This document shows, one piece after another, positions 1 to 8,926 of a stretch of DNA of 64,000 nt. This stretch comes from an uncultured Prevotellaceae bacterium. Its GTDB lineage: Bacteria > Bacteroidota > Bacteroidia > Bacteroidales > Bacteroidaceae. The translations under genes and the position numbers were made by a program. The notes below the pieces were generated by a model. It worked only from the letters and a program-made list of their open reading frames with translations, was not told the origin of the DNA and did no database searches. The first letter of the stretch is position 1; each line of letters starts with the position of its first letter. The stretch is from the NCBI GenBank assembly GCA_902776665.1, contig CACYQZ010000001.1, positions 1-64,000 of the forward strand. Direction: 5' to 3'.

Positions 1-722
1 ACAAGGAAGGGTCGCTTGCAGGCCCGAAAATCCTTGAGCACATTGTCGATACGGTCATCCAGTTCGAGGGCGACCAGCAACACCTCTACCGCATTCTCCG
101 CGCCACGAAAAATCGCTTCGGTTCGACCAGCGAACTCGGCATCTACGAAATGCGGCAAGACGGTCTGCGGCAAGTGTCGAACCCATCGGAACTGCTGCTC
201 AACGCCGACCACGAAGGACTTTCCGGTGTGGCGATTAGTTCGGCGGTTGAGGGTGTTAGGCCGTTTTTGGTGGAAACACAGGCGCTCGTCTCATCGGCTG
301 CCTACGGAACACCACAGCGCTCGGCCACAGGCTTCGACCAACGCCGTTTGAATATGCTTTTGGCGGTTTTGGAAAAACGCGTCGGCTTCAAACTGATGCA
401 AAAAGACGTGTTTTTGAACATTGCAGGCGGCCTGCGCGTCACCGATATGGCGATGGATTTGAGCGTCATAGCCGCCGTGCTGTCGTCGAATGTCGATACG
501 CCCATCCAACAGGGTTTGTGTATGGCTGGCGAAGTCGGTCTGTCGGGCGAAGTTCGCCCCGTCGCTCGTATCGAACAGCGCATCAGCGAGGCCGAAAAAC
601 TCGGTTTCAGCGAGATTATTATTCCTCGCCAAAATATGATGGGATTGGATTACAAAAAATACAAAATCCGACTTCTCCCCGTGCGGAAAGTCGAAGAGGC
701 GTTGCGATTACTATTCGGGTGA
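1..722 (+). CDS. radA: DNA repair protein RadA/Sms, C-terminal part
   Basis: This is the 3' end of radA; the start lies left of the window and the open frame begins at base 3. RadA is a DnaB-like ATPase that promotes branch migration in homologous recombination. The RadA-specific KNRFG motif is encoded at 108-122, preceded by a KEGSLAGPK segment and a conserved EHIVDTVIQFEGD stretch typical of the end of the ATPase domain. The rest is the Lon-protease-like C-terminal domain (for example GGLRVTDMAMDLSVIAAVLSS), ending in EALRLLFG. The N-terminal zinc finger and Walker A lie outside the window. A bidirectional hairpin separates it from convergent nadE. Identification is firm. Confidence 0.95.
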   Translation, partial: KEGSLAGPKILEHIVDTVIQFEGDQQHLYRILRATKNRFGSTSELGIYEMRQDGLRQVSNPSELLLNADHEGLSGVAISSAVEGVRPFLVETQALVSSAAYGTPQRSATGFDQRRLNMLLAVLEKRVGFKLMQKDVFLNIAGGLRVTDMAMDLSVIAAVLSSNVDTPIQQGLCMAGEVGLSGEVRPVARIEQRISEAEKLGFSEIIIPRQNMMGLDYKKYKIRLLPVRKVEEALRLLFG

Positions 723-730
723 AATCAAAA

Positions 731-760
731 AAAGTTGCCACTAAAATGGCAACTTTTTCA
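731..760. terminator. Bidirectional terminator between radA and nadE
   Basis: A perfect inverted repeat, AAAGTTGCCA at 731-740 and TGGCAACTTT at 747-756, is flanked by A-rich sequence on the left and T-rich sequence on the right. It can therefore end transcription of both convergent genes. Confidence 0.85.
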
Positions 761-771
761 TTTTCAGTCGA

Positions 772-2718
772 TTACAACTGTTCCGCCAACTTCAACCACG
801 CGGCACTCGACGCATCGGACGGCATTCGCCAGTCGCCACGCGGCGAGAGGCTGACGCTGCCGACCTTCGGTCCGTCGGGCAGGCAGGAACGCTTGAACTG
901 CTGGGAGAAGAAGCGTTTGAGGAACACTTTCAGCCATTTTTTGATGGTCTCGTCGTCGTAGCGAGCCACGCGGTCGTCGTGTCCGTCGAAAGCCCTGCCT
1001 GCCAAGAGGAAGAGTTTGAGCGGACTGTAGCCCGAGCGCAGGAAGTGGAAGAGGAAGAAGTCGTGAAGTTCGTAGGGACCGATGATGTCTTCCGTCTTCT
1101 GCTGAATCGCATCGCCCTGGTTGGCGGTCAGTTCGGGGCTGACGGGCGTTTCGAGAATGTCCATCAGCGTCGGGTTGTCTTTTCCGAGATGGCGAATCAG
1201 GCAGCGAATCAGCGTTTTCGGCACGCTGGCATTGACGCTGTACATCGACATGTGGTCGCCGTTGTAGGTACACCACCCGAGCGCGAGTTCCGAGAGGTCG
1301 CCCGTGCCGATGACCATTCCACCGACTTGGTTGGCCACGTCCATCAGAATCTGCGTGCGCTCGCGAGCCTGCGCGTTCTCAAACGTGCTGTCTTGGGTCG
1401 TTCCGTCGTGTCCGATGTCCTCGAAATGCTGGCGGACGGCTTTGGAAATGTTGATTTCGCGAGCGGTGACACCCAGTTGCTCCATCAGTGCGACGGCATT
1501 GCGGTGGGTGCGGTCGGTGGTGCCGAAGCCGGGCATAGTAATGGCAATGATGTCCTTGCGGTCGAGGCCGAGTTTGTCGAACGCACGAACGCTGACGAGC
1601 AGGGCCAACGTCGAATCGAGGCCGCCGCTGACACCGATGACCACGCTTTTCGTGTTCGTGTGGTCGAGTCGCTTCACCAGTCCCATCGACTGAATCGTCA
1701 GAATCTCCTCGAAACTCTCGGCTGCGTCGTTGCCTCTCGGAATGAAAGGCAGCGGATTGAAATGGCGTTCGAGCACGAAGTCGCGAGGGGCGTTGGAACG
1801 GCAATCGGTGATGGTGACGGTGGTTTCGTTGTTTTGAATATCGAATTTCAGGTTGCGCTGCGCATTGACGTAGGTCGAGTTCGTGCGACGCTCGGCACGC
1901 AGTCGTTCGATGTCGATTTGTGCCATCTGCATATGGCTTTCCATCTGGAAACGCTCGGCTTTCGCCAGAATTTTTCCGTTTTCGATGATGATGGCATTAC
2001 CGCCAAACACCACGTCCTGCGTCGATTCGCCGAAACCGCTTCCGCTATAGACATAGCCCGTGATGATGCGCGCACTCTGCTGCGAGAGCAGCGAAAGCAG
2101 GTATTTATGCTTGCCGATGAGCACGTCGCTGGCCGAAAGGTTGAAAATGAGGTCGGCACCTGCCAGTCCGAGTTGGTTGCTCGGCGGAACGGGTGCCCAG
2201 ACATCCTCGCAGATTTCCACGCCGAACAGCACGCCGTCGCAGGTGCGGAACAACTGCGGGTCGGGACTGACGGTAATGAGATTGCCAGCGAAACGGATTT
2301 CCGTCGGACGGAGGTCTTGCGACGAGGCGAACCAGCGTTTTTCGTAGAATTCGCCGTAGTTCGGCAGATAGGTTTTCGGTACGATGCCGAGCAACTGACC
2401 GTGTTGAATGATAGCGGCGCAGTTCAGCAACAAGTCGCCGACGATGACAGGCAGACCGACAATCGAGATGATGTCGAGTTGGCGAGTCGTGTCGAGCAGA
2501 CTGACGATGCCTGCCTCCGAAGCGTCGATGAGTACGCTCTGCGTAAAGAGGTCTTGACAGGTGTAGCCCGTCAGCGAAAGTTCGGGAAACACGATGATTT
2601 CCACGCCTTTTTCATCGGCCTCGGCGATGAGCGTCTTGATTTGCTCCACGTTATAGGCCACGTCGCCGACTTTCAGCGTCGGCACAGCCGCAGCCACTTT
2701 GATAAAACCGTATTTCAT
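772..2718 (-). CDS. nadE: Glutamine-dependent NAD+ synthetase
   Basis: A 648-residue two-domain enzyme that makes NAD+ from nicotinic acid adenine dinucleotide using ammonia released from glutamine. The N-terminal nitrilase-type glutaminase shows the expected triad: Glu46 in FPELSLTG, Lys115 in PKTYLPNYGE, and Cys170 in VEICEDVW. The C-terminal synthetase has the ATP-pyrophosphatase loop SGGLDST at 364-370. Length fits the glutamine-dependent form. It starts 2 bp after the nqrF stop, and its GGAGG ribosome-binding site lies in the last nqrF codons, so it is very likely the last gene of the nqr operon. Confidence 0.96.
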   Translation of the reverse strand: MKYGFIKVAAAVPTLKVGDVAYNVEQIKTLIAEADEKGVEIIVFPELSLTGYTCQDLFTQSVLIDASEAGIVSLLDTTRQLDIISIVGLPVIVGDLLLNCAAIIQHGQLLGIVPKTYLPNYGEFYEKRWFASSQDLRPTEIRFAGNLITVSPDPQLFRTCDGVLFGVEICEDVWAPVPPSNQLGLAGADLIFNLSASDVLIGKHKYLLSLLSQQSARIITGYVYSGSGFGESTQDVVFGGNAIIIENGKILAKAERFQMESHMQMAQIDIERLRAERRTNSTYVNAQRNLKFDIQNNETTVTITDCRSNAPRDFVLERHFNPLPFIPRGNDAAESFEEILTIQSMGLVKRLDHTNTKSVVIGVSGGLDSTLALLVSVRAFDKLGLDRKDIIAITMPGFGTTDRTHRNAVALMEQLGVTAREINISKAVRQHFEDIGHDGTTQDSTFENAQARERTQILMDVANQVGGMVIGTGDLSELALGWCTYNGDHMSMYSVNASVPKTLIRCLIRHLGKDNPTLMDILETPVSPELTANQGDAIQQKTEDIIGPYELHDFFLFHFLRSGYSPLKLFLLAGRAFDGHDDRVARYDDETIKKWLKVFLKRFFSQQFKRSCLPDGPKVGSVSLSPRGDWRMPSDASSAAWLKLAEQL

Positions 2719-2720
2719 TT

Positions 2721-3989
2721 TTATCCTCCGAAGTTATCGTAAAGTATCGATTCGGGTTCTACGCCAAGCGAGTCGAGCATCTGCACGACGGCATTCGACA
2801 TCGGGCCGGGGCCGCACATGTAGTATTCGACATCCTCGGGGGCCTCGTGGTCCTTCAGATAAGTTTCGAGCATGACCTGATGGACGAATCCCGGTGTGTA
2901 TTTCACGCCTGCGGCATCGGCGGCAGGGTCGGGACGGTCGAGTGCAAGATGGAAATGGAAATTGGGGAATTCCTTCTCCAAGCCGAGGAAATCGTCGAGG
3001 TAGAATACCTCGTTCAGCGCACGAGCACCGTAGAAATAGTGCATTTCGCGGTCGGTAGTCTTCAGCGTCTTGGTCATGTGCATAATCTGGGCGCGAAGCG
3101 GGGCCATACCGGCACCACCGCCGACCCAAATCATCTCTTTCTTCGAGTCGAAATGCGGGTGGAAGTCGCCAAACGGACCGCTCATCGTCACTTTGTCGCC
3201 GGGTTTCAGCGAGAAGATATACGACGAGGCAATACCCGGATTCACCTCCATGAAACCGCTCTTGTCGGCTTTCATCGGCGGCGTGGCGATACGAACCGTC
3301 AGCATGAAAACGTCGCCCTCGGCAGGATAGTTCGCCATCGAATAGGCGCGAATCGTGGGCTCAGGATTCTTACATTTCAAGGGGAACAGGCCGAATTTCT
3401 CCCATGCAGGCAGGTATTCGTCGCCAATCAACGACTTGTCGAAATCCTTGTCGTAGTCAATGCAGTCGAAGGCTGGAATCTTGATTTGCGCGTAGGAACC
3501 CGGAATGAAGTCCATGTGCTCGCCCGGGGGCAACTGCACCTTGAATTCCTTGATGAAGGTTGCCACGTTCTTGTTCGAAATGACGGTACATTCGTACTCC
3601 TTCACGCCGAGGATCGACTCATCGACGTGGATTTTCAGGTCGCCCTTCACCTTGCACTGGCAACCGAGTCGCCAGCCAGCCTTGATTTCCTTGCGGCTGA
3701 AATGGGGCTTTTCCGAGTCGAGAATCTCGCCGCCACCCTCCAAAACCTGCACCTTGCACTGTCCGCACGAGGCTTTTCCACCGCAGGCCGAAGGCAGGAA
3801 CACGCCGTTTTCGTTGAGCGTCGCCATCACCGACGAGCCTTGCGGCACGTTGATGACGCGGTCGCCATTGATTTCAATATTCACGTTTCCGCTCGGCGAG
3901 AGATATTTTTTCGCGATGAGCAGAATGGTTACAAGCAGAAGAATTGTAACTAAAAAAACGATGATGCTATATGCTATAAACTGTGCCAT
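2721..3989 (-). CDS. nqrF: Na+-translocating NADH:quinone reductase subunit F
   Basis: A 422-residue NADH-oxidising subunit, the electron entry point of Na+-NQR. An N-terminal membrane helix (residues 5-26) is followed by a 2Fe-2S ferredoxin domain with Cys69, Cys75, Cys78 and Cys110 (CGGKASCGQC...LGC). An FAD/NADH reductase domain follows, with RAYSMANYP for flavin, GGGAGMAPLRAQ for NAD, and a C-terminal YMCGPGPM motif. It is the sixth nqr gene, 29 bp after nqrE. Electrons pass from here to the FMNs of NqrC and NqrB, and Na+ is exported. Confidence 0.97.
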   Translation of the reverse strand: MAQFIAYSIIVFLVTILLLVTILLIAKKYLSPSGNVNIEINGDRVINVPQGSSVMATLNENGVFLPSACGGKASCGQCKVQVLEGGGEILDSEKPHFSRKEIKAGWRLGCQCKVKGDLKIHVDESILGVKEYECTVISNKNVATFIKEFKVQLPPGEHMDFIPGSYAQIKIPAFDCIDYDKDFDKSLIGDEYLPAWEKFGLFPLKCKNPEPTIRAYSMANYPAEGDVFMLTVRIATPPMKADKSGFMEVNPGIASSYIFSLKPGDKVTMSGPFGDFHPHFDSKKEMIWVGGGAGMAPLRAQIMHMTKTLKTTDREMHYFYGARALNEVFYLDDFLGLEKEFPNFHFHLALDRPDPAADAAGVKYTPGFVHQVMLETYLKDHEAPEDVEYYMCGPGPMSNAVVQMLDSLGVEPESILYDNFGG

Positions 3990-4018
3990 CTGAATTTACA
4001 ATTTGACGATTTTACAAT

Positions 4019-4645
4019 TTAGATATTGAGACCTGAGAAACACATCATTGCCATCGCCATCAGGCCGACAGTAATAAAGACGATGCCGAGTCCCTGAAGC
4101 GGTTTGGGCACGTCGCTGTACTGCATTTTCTCGCGAATCGCGCCGAGTGCAACAATGGCGAGCGTCCAGCCGATGCCCGAGCCGAAGCCATAGACGATGG
4201 CGTCCCAAATCGAGGTAATCGCCTGCGAGTTCGACGGATCCATCATAATGCGCTGCTGCATGAAGAGCGACGCACCCATGATGGCGCAGTTCACGGCGAT
4301 GAGCGGCAGGAAAATGCCGAGGGCGGCGTAGAGCGAGGGCGAGTATTTCTCGACCGTCATCTCGACGAGTTGCACCATGCCGGCAATCACGGCGATGAAG
4401 AGGATGAACGACAGGTACGACAAATCGACTCCTTCGACCAGACAGCCGTCGCCCAGCACCTTGGTTTGCAACAGATAGTTCACGGGAACGGTCACGGTGA
4501 GCACGAATGTCACGGCGAGGCCGAGTCCCAGCGAGGTTTTCACGGTCTTCGACACGGCAAGGTAGGAACACATGCCGAGGAAGAAGGCGAAAATCATATT
4601 GTCCACGAAAATGGACCTGAACAACAAACTAATAGAATGTTCCAT
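4019..4645 (-). CDS. nqrE: Na+-translocating NADH:quinone reductase subunit E
   Basis: A 208-residue integral membrane subunit with about six helices. Family motifs include [19 protein letters not shown] near residue 20, where the Cys is part of the membrane iron centre shared with NqrD, and [13 protein letters not shown] with a second conserved Cys. NqrE and NqrD are paralogues of RnfA and RnfE. The order nqrD-nqrE-nqrF and the full set of six nqr genes argue against Rnf. It lies 81 bp after nqrD, separated by AAGGTT-type repeats. Confidence 0.95.
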   Translation of the reverse strand: MEHSISLLFRSIFVDNMIFAFFLGMCSYLAVSKTVKTSLGLGLAVTFVLTVTVPVNYLLQTKVLGDGCLVEGVDLSYLSFILFIAVIAGMVQLVEMTVEKYSPSLYAALGIFLPLIAVNCAIMGASLFMQQRIMMDPSNSQAITSIWDAIVYGFGSGIGWTLAIVALGAIREKMQYSDVPKPLQGLGIVFITVGLMAMAMMCFSGLNI

Positions 4646-4651
4646 AATCTT

Positions 4652-4726
4652 TTGAGGTTTTATGGTTTTTAGGTCGCTTCGCTATTAGGTTTTCTGATAA
4701 CCTTCTAACCTTACGACCTTAGAACC
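4652..4726. repeat. Degenerate AAGGTT tandem repeats between nqrD and nqrE
   Basis: Read on the minus strand, this spacer carries several copies of a TAAGGTTCTAAGGTCG-like unit, then complementary AACC-rich sequence, so it can fold on itself. It is one of several short-unit tandem repeat families in the spacers of this window. It may tune relative expression of nqrD and nqrE; that role is inferred. Confidence 0.5.
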
Positions 4727-5350
4727 TTATTTTTCCTTATAAAAATATGCACGATGTACCCAAATCACACAACCGACGAGAATCAGCGCCATGGCAGGCA
4801 TCGTCATCATGCCGTTGTTGGCGTAGCCGAAGTCGTAGAAACTCTGCGGCAGAATCTGGAATCCCAGCAGCGAGCCGCGTCCGAAGAATTCGCGAGCGCC
4901 ACCGACGATGACGAGAATCATCGCGTAGCCGAGTCCGTTGCCCACTCCGTCGAGGAACGACGGCCAGGGCTTGTTCTGCATGGCGAAAGCCTCCAATCGC
5001 CCCATCAGAATGCAGTTGGTGATAATCAGGCCGACATAGACCGACAACTGAACGCTCACGTCGTAGGCGAAAGCCTTCAGAATCTGCGAAACGATGGTCA
5101 CGAGAGCAGCCACAACGACCAACTGCACCACGATGCGGATGCGGTTGGGAATGGTGTTGCGGATCACAGAGATAATCACGTTGGCAAAGGCAGTGATTAC
5201 CGTCACGGCGAGTCCCATCACGATGGCAGGCTTCAACTGCGCAGTGACGGCGAGTGCCGAGCAGATGCCCAATACTTGTCCGAGTATCGGGTGGTCGAGG
5301 TTCAGCGGATTGGTGAAAACCTCTTTATTTTGTTTACTGAAAAGTGCCAT
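4727..5350 (-). CDS. nqrD: Na+-translocating NADH:quinone reductase subunit D
   Basis: A 207-residue membrane subunit with about six helices. It carries the conserved GICSALAVT segment near residue 30 and TNCILMGRLEAFA near residue 115, whose cysteines complement those of NqrE in binding the intramembrane iron centre. It follows nqrC after a 41-bp spacer containing ACAATTT repeats. It belongs to the Na+-conducting core of the complex. Confidence 0.95.
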   Translation of the reverse strand: MALFSKQNKEVFTNPLNLDHPILGQVLGICSALAVTAQLKPAIVMGLAVTVITAFANVIISVIRNTIPNRIRIVVQLVVVAALVTIVSQILKAFAYDVSVQLSVYVGLIITNCILMGRLEAFAMQNKPWPSFLDGVGNGLGYAMILVIVGGAREFFGRGSLLGFQILPQSFYDFGYANNGMMTMPAMALILVGCVIWVHRAYFYKEK

Positions 5351-5391
5351 TTCAATTTACTTTTTGACGATTTACAATTTTACAATTTTGA

Positions 5392-6003
5392 TTACTTGAG
5401 CGATTCGATATAGGATTTCAATCCGTCGCGAAGCATCGCGCTCACACCGTCGGAAGTCAGCGTGGCACCAGTGACGCAATCGACCTCAGAGGCAGGATTT
5501 TCCACCTTTTTCACCACGCCGATGGCCAACTGACCGTCGTCTGAGTAGATTTTCTTGCCCTGAAACTTCTCTTGCCAAGCCTGCGAGTCCTTGATTTCGG
5601 AACCCAGACCTGCCGTTTCGCTTTCGTGGTTGAAATAAGCACCATAAATGGTGTTCAAATCGTCATCGACTGACACGTAAGCCGAAATTCCACCCCAAAG
5701 TCCCATGCCTTTCAGCGGAAAAACGTATTTTTTCTGTCCGTCAATCTCACAAATATAATAAACTTGTTCGCCAGTCTTCTCTTCCGACTTCACCACCTCG
5801 CCATACTTGGCTTCGGCTTCAGCGCCGTCGAGTCCGCGGATGTTGAGCGAATAGAGAATCTGCTTCTTCTTGTCGAGTGCCACGTTAGCGTCCTGCATCG
5901 GCTTCAACGCCTGATAGACGAAAGCCAACAGGAAGGCCACGACGACCACGAGTATCGCACTATATATAATAATGTACGAATTGCTGTTTGTGTTCAGTTT
6001 CAT
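5392..6003 (-). CDS. nqrC: Na+-translocating NADH:quinone reductase subunit C
   Basis: A 203-residue subunit with one N-terminal membrane helix (SYIIIYSAILVVVVAFLLAF) and a periplasmic FMN-binding domain. The motif TGAT in DCVTGATLTSDGV near the C-terminus is the site where ApbE attaches FMN covalently to Thr. The ATG at 6003 is chosen over an upstream in-frame start because it follows an AGAGGAGGT ribosome-binding site and overlaps the nqrB stop as ATGA, showing translational coupling. Confidence 0.96.
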   Translation of the reverse strand: MKLNTNSNSYIIIYSAILVVVVAFLLAFVYQALKPMQDANVALDKKKQILYSLNIRGLDGAEAEAKYGEVVKSEEKTGEQVYYICEIDGQKKYVFPLKGMGLWGGISAYVSVDDDLNTIYGAYFNHESETAGLGSEIKDSQAWQEKFQGKKIYSDDGQLAIGVVKKVENPASEVDCVTGATLTSDGVSAMLRDGLKSYIESLK

Positions 6004-7175
6004 TTTGTACCTCCTCTCTTGATTCGTTTCGAAATGTTCCGCTCGACAATGAAGTGGTCGATCATCGGTGCACACATATTTCCGAAGAAGATGGCGAGCA
6101 TCATTCCCTCGGGATAGCCGCCATTCATCACGCGGATGATGATGGCGAGTGCTCCGATGAGGAAGCCGTAGATGTACTTACCTGTCTCAGTGCGGCACGA
6201 CGTCACGGGGTCGGTCGCCATAAACACGGCACCGAAGGCGAAACCGCCCAACATCAGGTGCCAGTGGAACGGAAGCGGCGTTTTGCCCATCGAGTGGAAA
6301 AGCAAAGCCATCAGTCCACCGCCGACGAAGACGCTCAACATCGTGCGCCACGAGGCGATGCCCGTCCAGAGCAGCAGAATCGCGCCCAAGGCGATGGCGA
6401 TGACACTTGTCTCGCCAATCGAGCCCGGAATGAAGCCGAAAATCATATCGGCGATGCTGTAACTGGCCTCTCCCGTCGTTCCAAGGTGCTCAATGCTTGC
6501 GCTAGAAAGCGGCGTGGCAGCCGTGAAGCCGTCGGGAAGCGTGTTGCCGAGGCCGAAAATCGAGTTTTGCGCCACCCAAATCGTGTCGCCCGTCATTTTC
6601 GAGGGATACGAGAAGAACAGGAACATTCGCGCTGCAATCGCAGGGTTGAAGATGTTCATACCCGTTCCGCCAAAAATTTCCTTGCAGATAATCACCGAGA
6701 AGGCGCAAGCCAAAGCCAGCATCCACAGCGGACAGCCAATCGGCACAATCAGCGGAATCAAAATACCGCTGACGAGGTAGCCTTCCTGAATTTCCTCGCC
6801 TTTCCACTGCGCCCAGATGAACTCGATGCCGAGTCCGACGATGTAACTGACGAGAATCTTCGGCAGAACAGCCAAGAAACCGAAGCCGAAAATCTCCCAG
6901 AAACTCGCTGTTTCGAGTGTTCCAGCAAAGAGATAGTTCTGATAACCAACGTTATACATACCGAACAGCATCGCGGGCATCAGCGCAATGACCACCATCG
7001 ACATAATGCGCTTCGAATCGATGGCATCGTGGATGTGGACACCGCTCTTGGCCGTCGTGTCGGGCACGAACAGGAAGGTCTCGAAGCCGTCGAAAACGCT
7101 GCGCAGAGCGTGCAGCCGACCGCCTTCCTCGAAGTTCGGTTTGATTTTATCCAAATAATTTCTTAATGCTTTCAT
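6000..7175 (-). CDS. nqrB: Na+-translocating NADH:quinone reductase subunit B
   Basis: A 391-residue membrane subunit with about ten helices, binding covalent FMN and riboflavin and forming part of the Na+ path. The FMN-attachment region reads GFTAATPLSSA, with the acceptor Thr in the AAT triplet. NIFNPAIAARMFLFFSYP and FMATDPVTSCRTETGK are further family signatures, the latter shared with RnfD. It ends in ATGA overlap with nqrC and follows nqrA after a spacer of ATTGAACATT repeats. Confidence 0.96.
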   Translation of the reverse strand: MKALRNYLDKIKPNFEEGGRLHALRSVFDGFETFLFVPDTTAKSGVHIHDAIDSKRIMSMVVIALMPAMLFGMYNVGYQNYLFAGTLETASFWEIFGFGFLAVLPKILVSYIVGLGIEFIWAQWKGEEIQEGYLVSGILIPLIVPIGCPLWMLALACAFSVIICKEIFGGTGMNIFNPAIAARMFLFFSYPSKMTGDTIWVAQNSIFGLGNTLPDGFTAATPLSSASIEHLGTTGEASYSIADMIFGFIPGSIGETSVIAIALGAILLLWTGIASWRTMLSVFVGGGLMALLFHSMGKTPLPFHWHLMLGGFAFGAVFMATDPVTSCRTETGKYIYGFLIGALAIIIRVMNGGYPEGMMLAIFFGNMCAPMIDHFIVERNISKRIKRGGTK

Positions 7176-7181
7176 TTTTTA

Positions 7182-7211
7182 TTGAACATTGAATATTGAA
7201 CATTGAACATT
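7182..7211. repeat. ATTGAACATT tandem repeat between nqrA and nqrB
   Basis: Three to four near-perfect copies of a 10-bp ATTGAACATT unit fill the spacer and overlap the nqrA stop. The same unit recurs in the prophage at 51570-51607, directly before a tail gene start. Confidence 0.75.
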
Positions 7212-8559
7212 AAGCATTCTCTTTTCTGAGTATATTCAGTCCCTCGCGCACGATTTTCTGCAATTCGAGTTTTGACGAATCGACGAACTCGGCCAGCGCG
7301 AAGTCTTCGGGGCTCACTTCGTAGATACCCAACTGCTCCTGACGGTCGATGTCGCCTGCGATAATCGCCTTGATGAGATACTCGCCGTAGATGTCCATCG
7401 GCAACACGCGGTCGTATTCGCCACTCATGATGATATGGCGCTCGCCGCCCTTCACGCGGGCATCCAAACGATACTTTTTCTTCGGGAAAAGCCATGAGAA
7501 GTAGCTGCGACTCGTCGAAAACTGGTCGAATCGCGGCAAAATCCAACCGAGCATCTCGGCTGCGTCGTCGCCTTCGGGAATCACGCTCACCACCGACGTG
7601 TGAGCACCGAGATAGCCGTCCATCGTGTCGCGGCTGCCCGTCAGCGGATTTCCGTTGATGATGCGGACGTTCTTGCCCTCGTCGATCTGGTCGTCGAGAA
7701 TTGTCTTGAGCGGCGTTCCGACGAGTGCATCGACATAAGCAGGTGTTTTCACTTCGCTGCCTGCAACGGCCACGGTGCGCGTCAAATCGACACGACCTTC
7801 GTTGAACAGCCGACCGAAGAAAATCACTGCCGTCGGCTCGACCATCCAAACGATTTCGCCCTTGTTCACGGGGGCGAGGTGGTTCACCTGCACACCCACA
7901 TTGCCAGCCGGACACGGACCGTCGAACACATTGACTTCGACATCTTTCGCATTCAGCAGCGCGTCGGCGGTCTGCTTCGCCCCCACACCGAGATAGGTCT
8001 TCGCCATCTTCGACAACGCCGTCAAGCCCGTCTGCCAGTCGTTTTCCTGACCAGCCAGTTCAAACTCGAAGTCGCCGGCTAACGGCTTGTCGCGCAGCGC
8101 CGAGACGAAAATCGCCTTTGGCGTGTCCGACGGATTCGCCACCACAGCGTAGGGCAACTGGTTGATGTAGCCGAACAGTCCGGCCTCCAACAACGCGTTC
8201 TTCACGTCCTCGCCCGAAAGCGAAGCCACGTCTTTCGTGCCGAACGCCGCAAACTCCTGTTGCTCGTCGGCTTTCACCTTCACGCAAAGCACCTTTCGAC
8301 GCTCACCGCGCTCCACTGCCGTCACCACCCCACTCACGGGCGAAGCAAACTTCACCTCGGGGCAGTTTTTATCGACAAAAAGCGCCTCGCCAGCCTTGAC
8401 ACGGTCGTTTTCGCGCACGACAAGCTTCGGCGTGATGCCCGTGAAGTCGTCGGGAACGAGCGCAAACTCGCCGCTCTTCCTGATGCTCAACTTCCGCTTC
8501 TCGGCCTTGCCTTCCAACTGAATGTCCAAGCCTTTGCGTAACTTAATAACTTTTTTCAT
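7210..8559 (-). CDS. nqrA: Na+-translocating NADH:quinone reductase subunit A
   Basis: A 449-residue peripheral subunit lacking membrane helices, first gene of the operon. Family features include the N-terminal KLRKGLDIQLEGKAE, the FASPVSGVVTAVERGERRK stretch (a biotinyl-lipoyl-like fold), and the FDGPCPAGNVGVQVNHLAPVN motif. NqrA contributes to the ubiquinone site of the complex. A long leader of about 100 nt lies between the promoter box at 8669-8676 and the start; it contains a hairpin with AAATCCAT and ATGGATTT arms. Confidence 0.95.
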   Translation of the reverse strand: MKKVIKLRKGLDIQLEGKAEKRKLSIRKSGEFALVPDDFTGITPKLVVRENDRVKAGEALFVDKNCPEVKFASPVSGVVTAVERGERRKVLCVKVKADEQQEFAAFGTKDVASLSGEDVKNALLEAGLFGYINQLPYAVVANPSDTPKAIFVSALRDKPLAGDFEFELAGQENDWQTGLTALSKMAKTYLGVGAKQTADALLNAKDVEVNVFDGPCPAGNVGVQVNHLAPVNKGEIVWMVEPTAVIFFGRLFNEGRVDLTRTVAVAGSEVKTPAYVDALVGTPLKTILDDQIDEGKNVRIINGNPLTGSRDTMDGYLGAHTSVVSVIPEGDDAAEMLGWILPRFDQFSTSRSYFSWLFPKKKYRLDARVKGGERHIIMSGEYDRVLPMDIYGEYLIKAIIAGDIDRQEQLGIYEVSPEDFALAEFVDSSKLELQKIVREGLNILRKENA

Positions 8560-8668
8560 AAGTCGATTTTGATATTGTTGATGTTAAATTTTCCGTCTTT
8601 TCGCGTTGATTTTTCCGTGTTTTTTGCTCCAAAATCCATCCGTTTTTCATGGATTTGGAAATCGATTG

Positions 8669-8676
8669 CAAAGGTA
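8669..8676 (-). promoter_or_regulatory. Minus-7 box for the nqr-nadE operon
   Basis: The minus strand reads TACCTTTG, matching the Bacteroidetes TAnnTTTG minus-7 element. No clear TTTG lies 19-21 bp upstream, so the minus-33 element is weak or absent. Confidence 0.6.
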
Positions 8677-8793
8677 ACAATTTTCCTTGAGAAAAGAGAA
8701 AAAAACATAAAAATTCTGACTTAATTCATTTTTCGCAAGCGAAAAAATCAGGCTCAAAAGCTACAGATGCAAAGTTTAGTGAAAAAAAATTGA

Positions 8794-8855
8794 TGAAAAT
8801 CCGAAGTAACACTTCCGATTTCCACTGAAAATCCGAAGTACAACTTCAGATTTTC
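8794..8855. repeat. Two direct copies of an imperfect palindrome before the ATPase promoter
   Basis: TGAAAATCCGAAGTA occurs at 8794-8808 and 8826-8840, exactly 32 bp apart (about three helical turns). Each copy continues into an inverted half (ACTTCCGAT and ACTTCAGATT), giving two imperfect palindromes with one mismatch each. They lie just upstream of the minus-33 element at 8865, so a dimeric regulator binding both is plausible. Confidence 0.6.
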
Positions 8856-8864
8856 TGCGAAAAA

Positions 8865-8896
8865 TTTGTGAATTTCAACATAAATGATTATCTTTG
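8865..8896 (+). promoter_or_regulatory. Promoter of the DUF4143 ATPase gene
   Basis: TTTG at 8865-8868, a 20-bp spacer, and TATCTTTG at 8889-8896 match the Bacteroidetes consensus fully. The start codon follows at 8927. Confidence 0.8.
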
Positions 8897-8926
8897 CAGC
8901 GGATTTGACCATTAAGGAAATCGTTT

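Noticed and set aside
979..2742. Long plus-strand open frame of 587 codons over nadE
   Set aside because: It is the complement of a well-supported gene and its composition (Arg, Val, His, Asp rich) fits an antisense shadow. Similar shadows lie over nqrF, nqrB, tamB, rpsA, rho and the tail genes.
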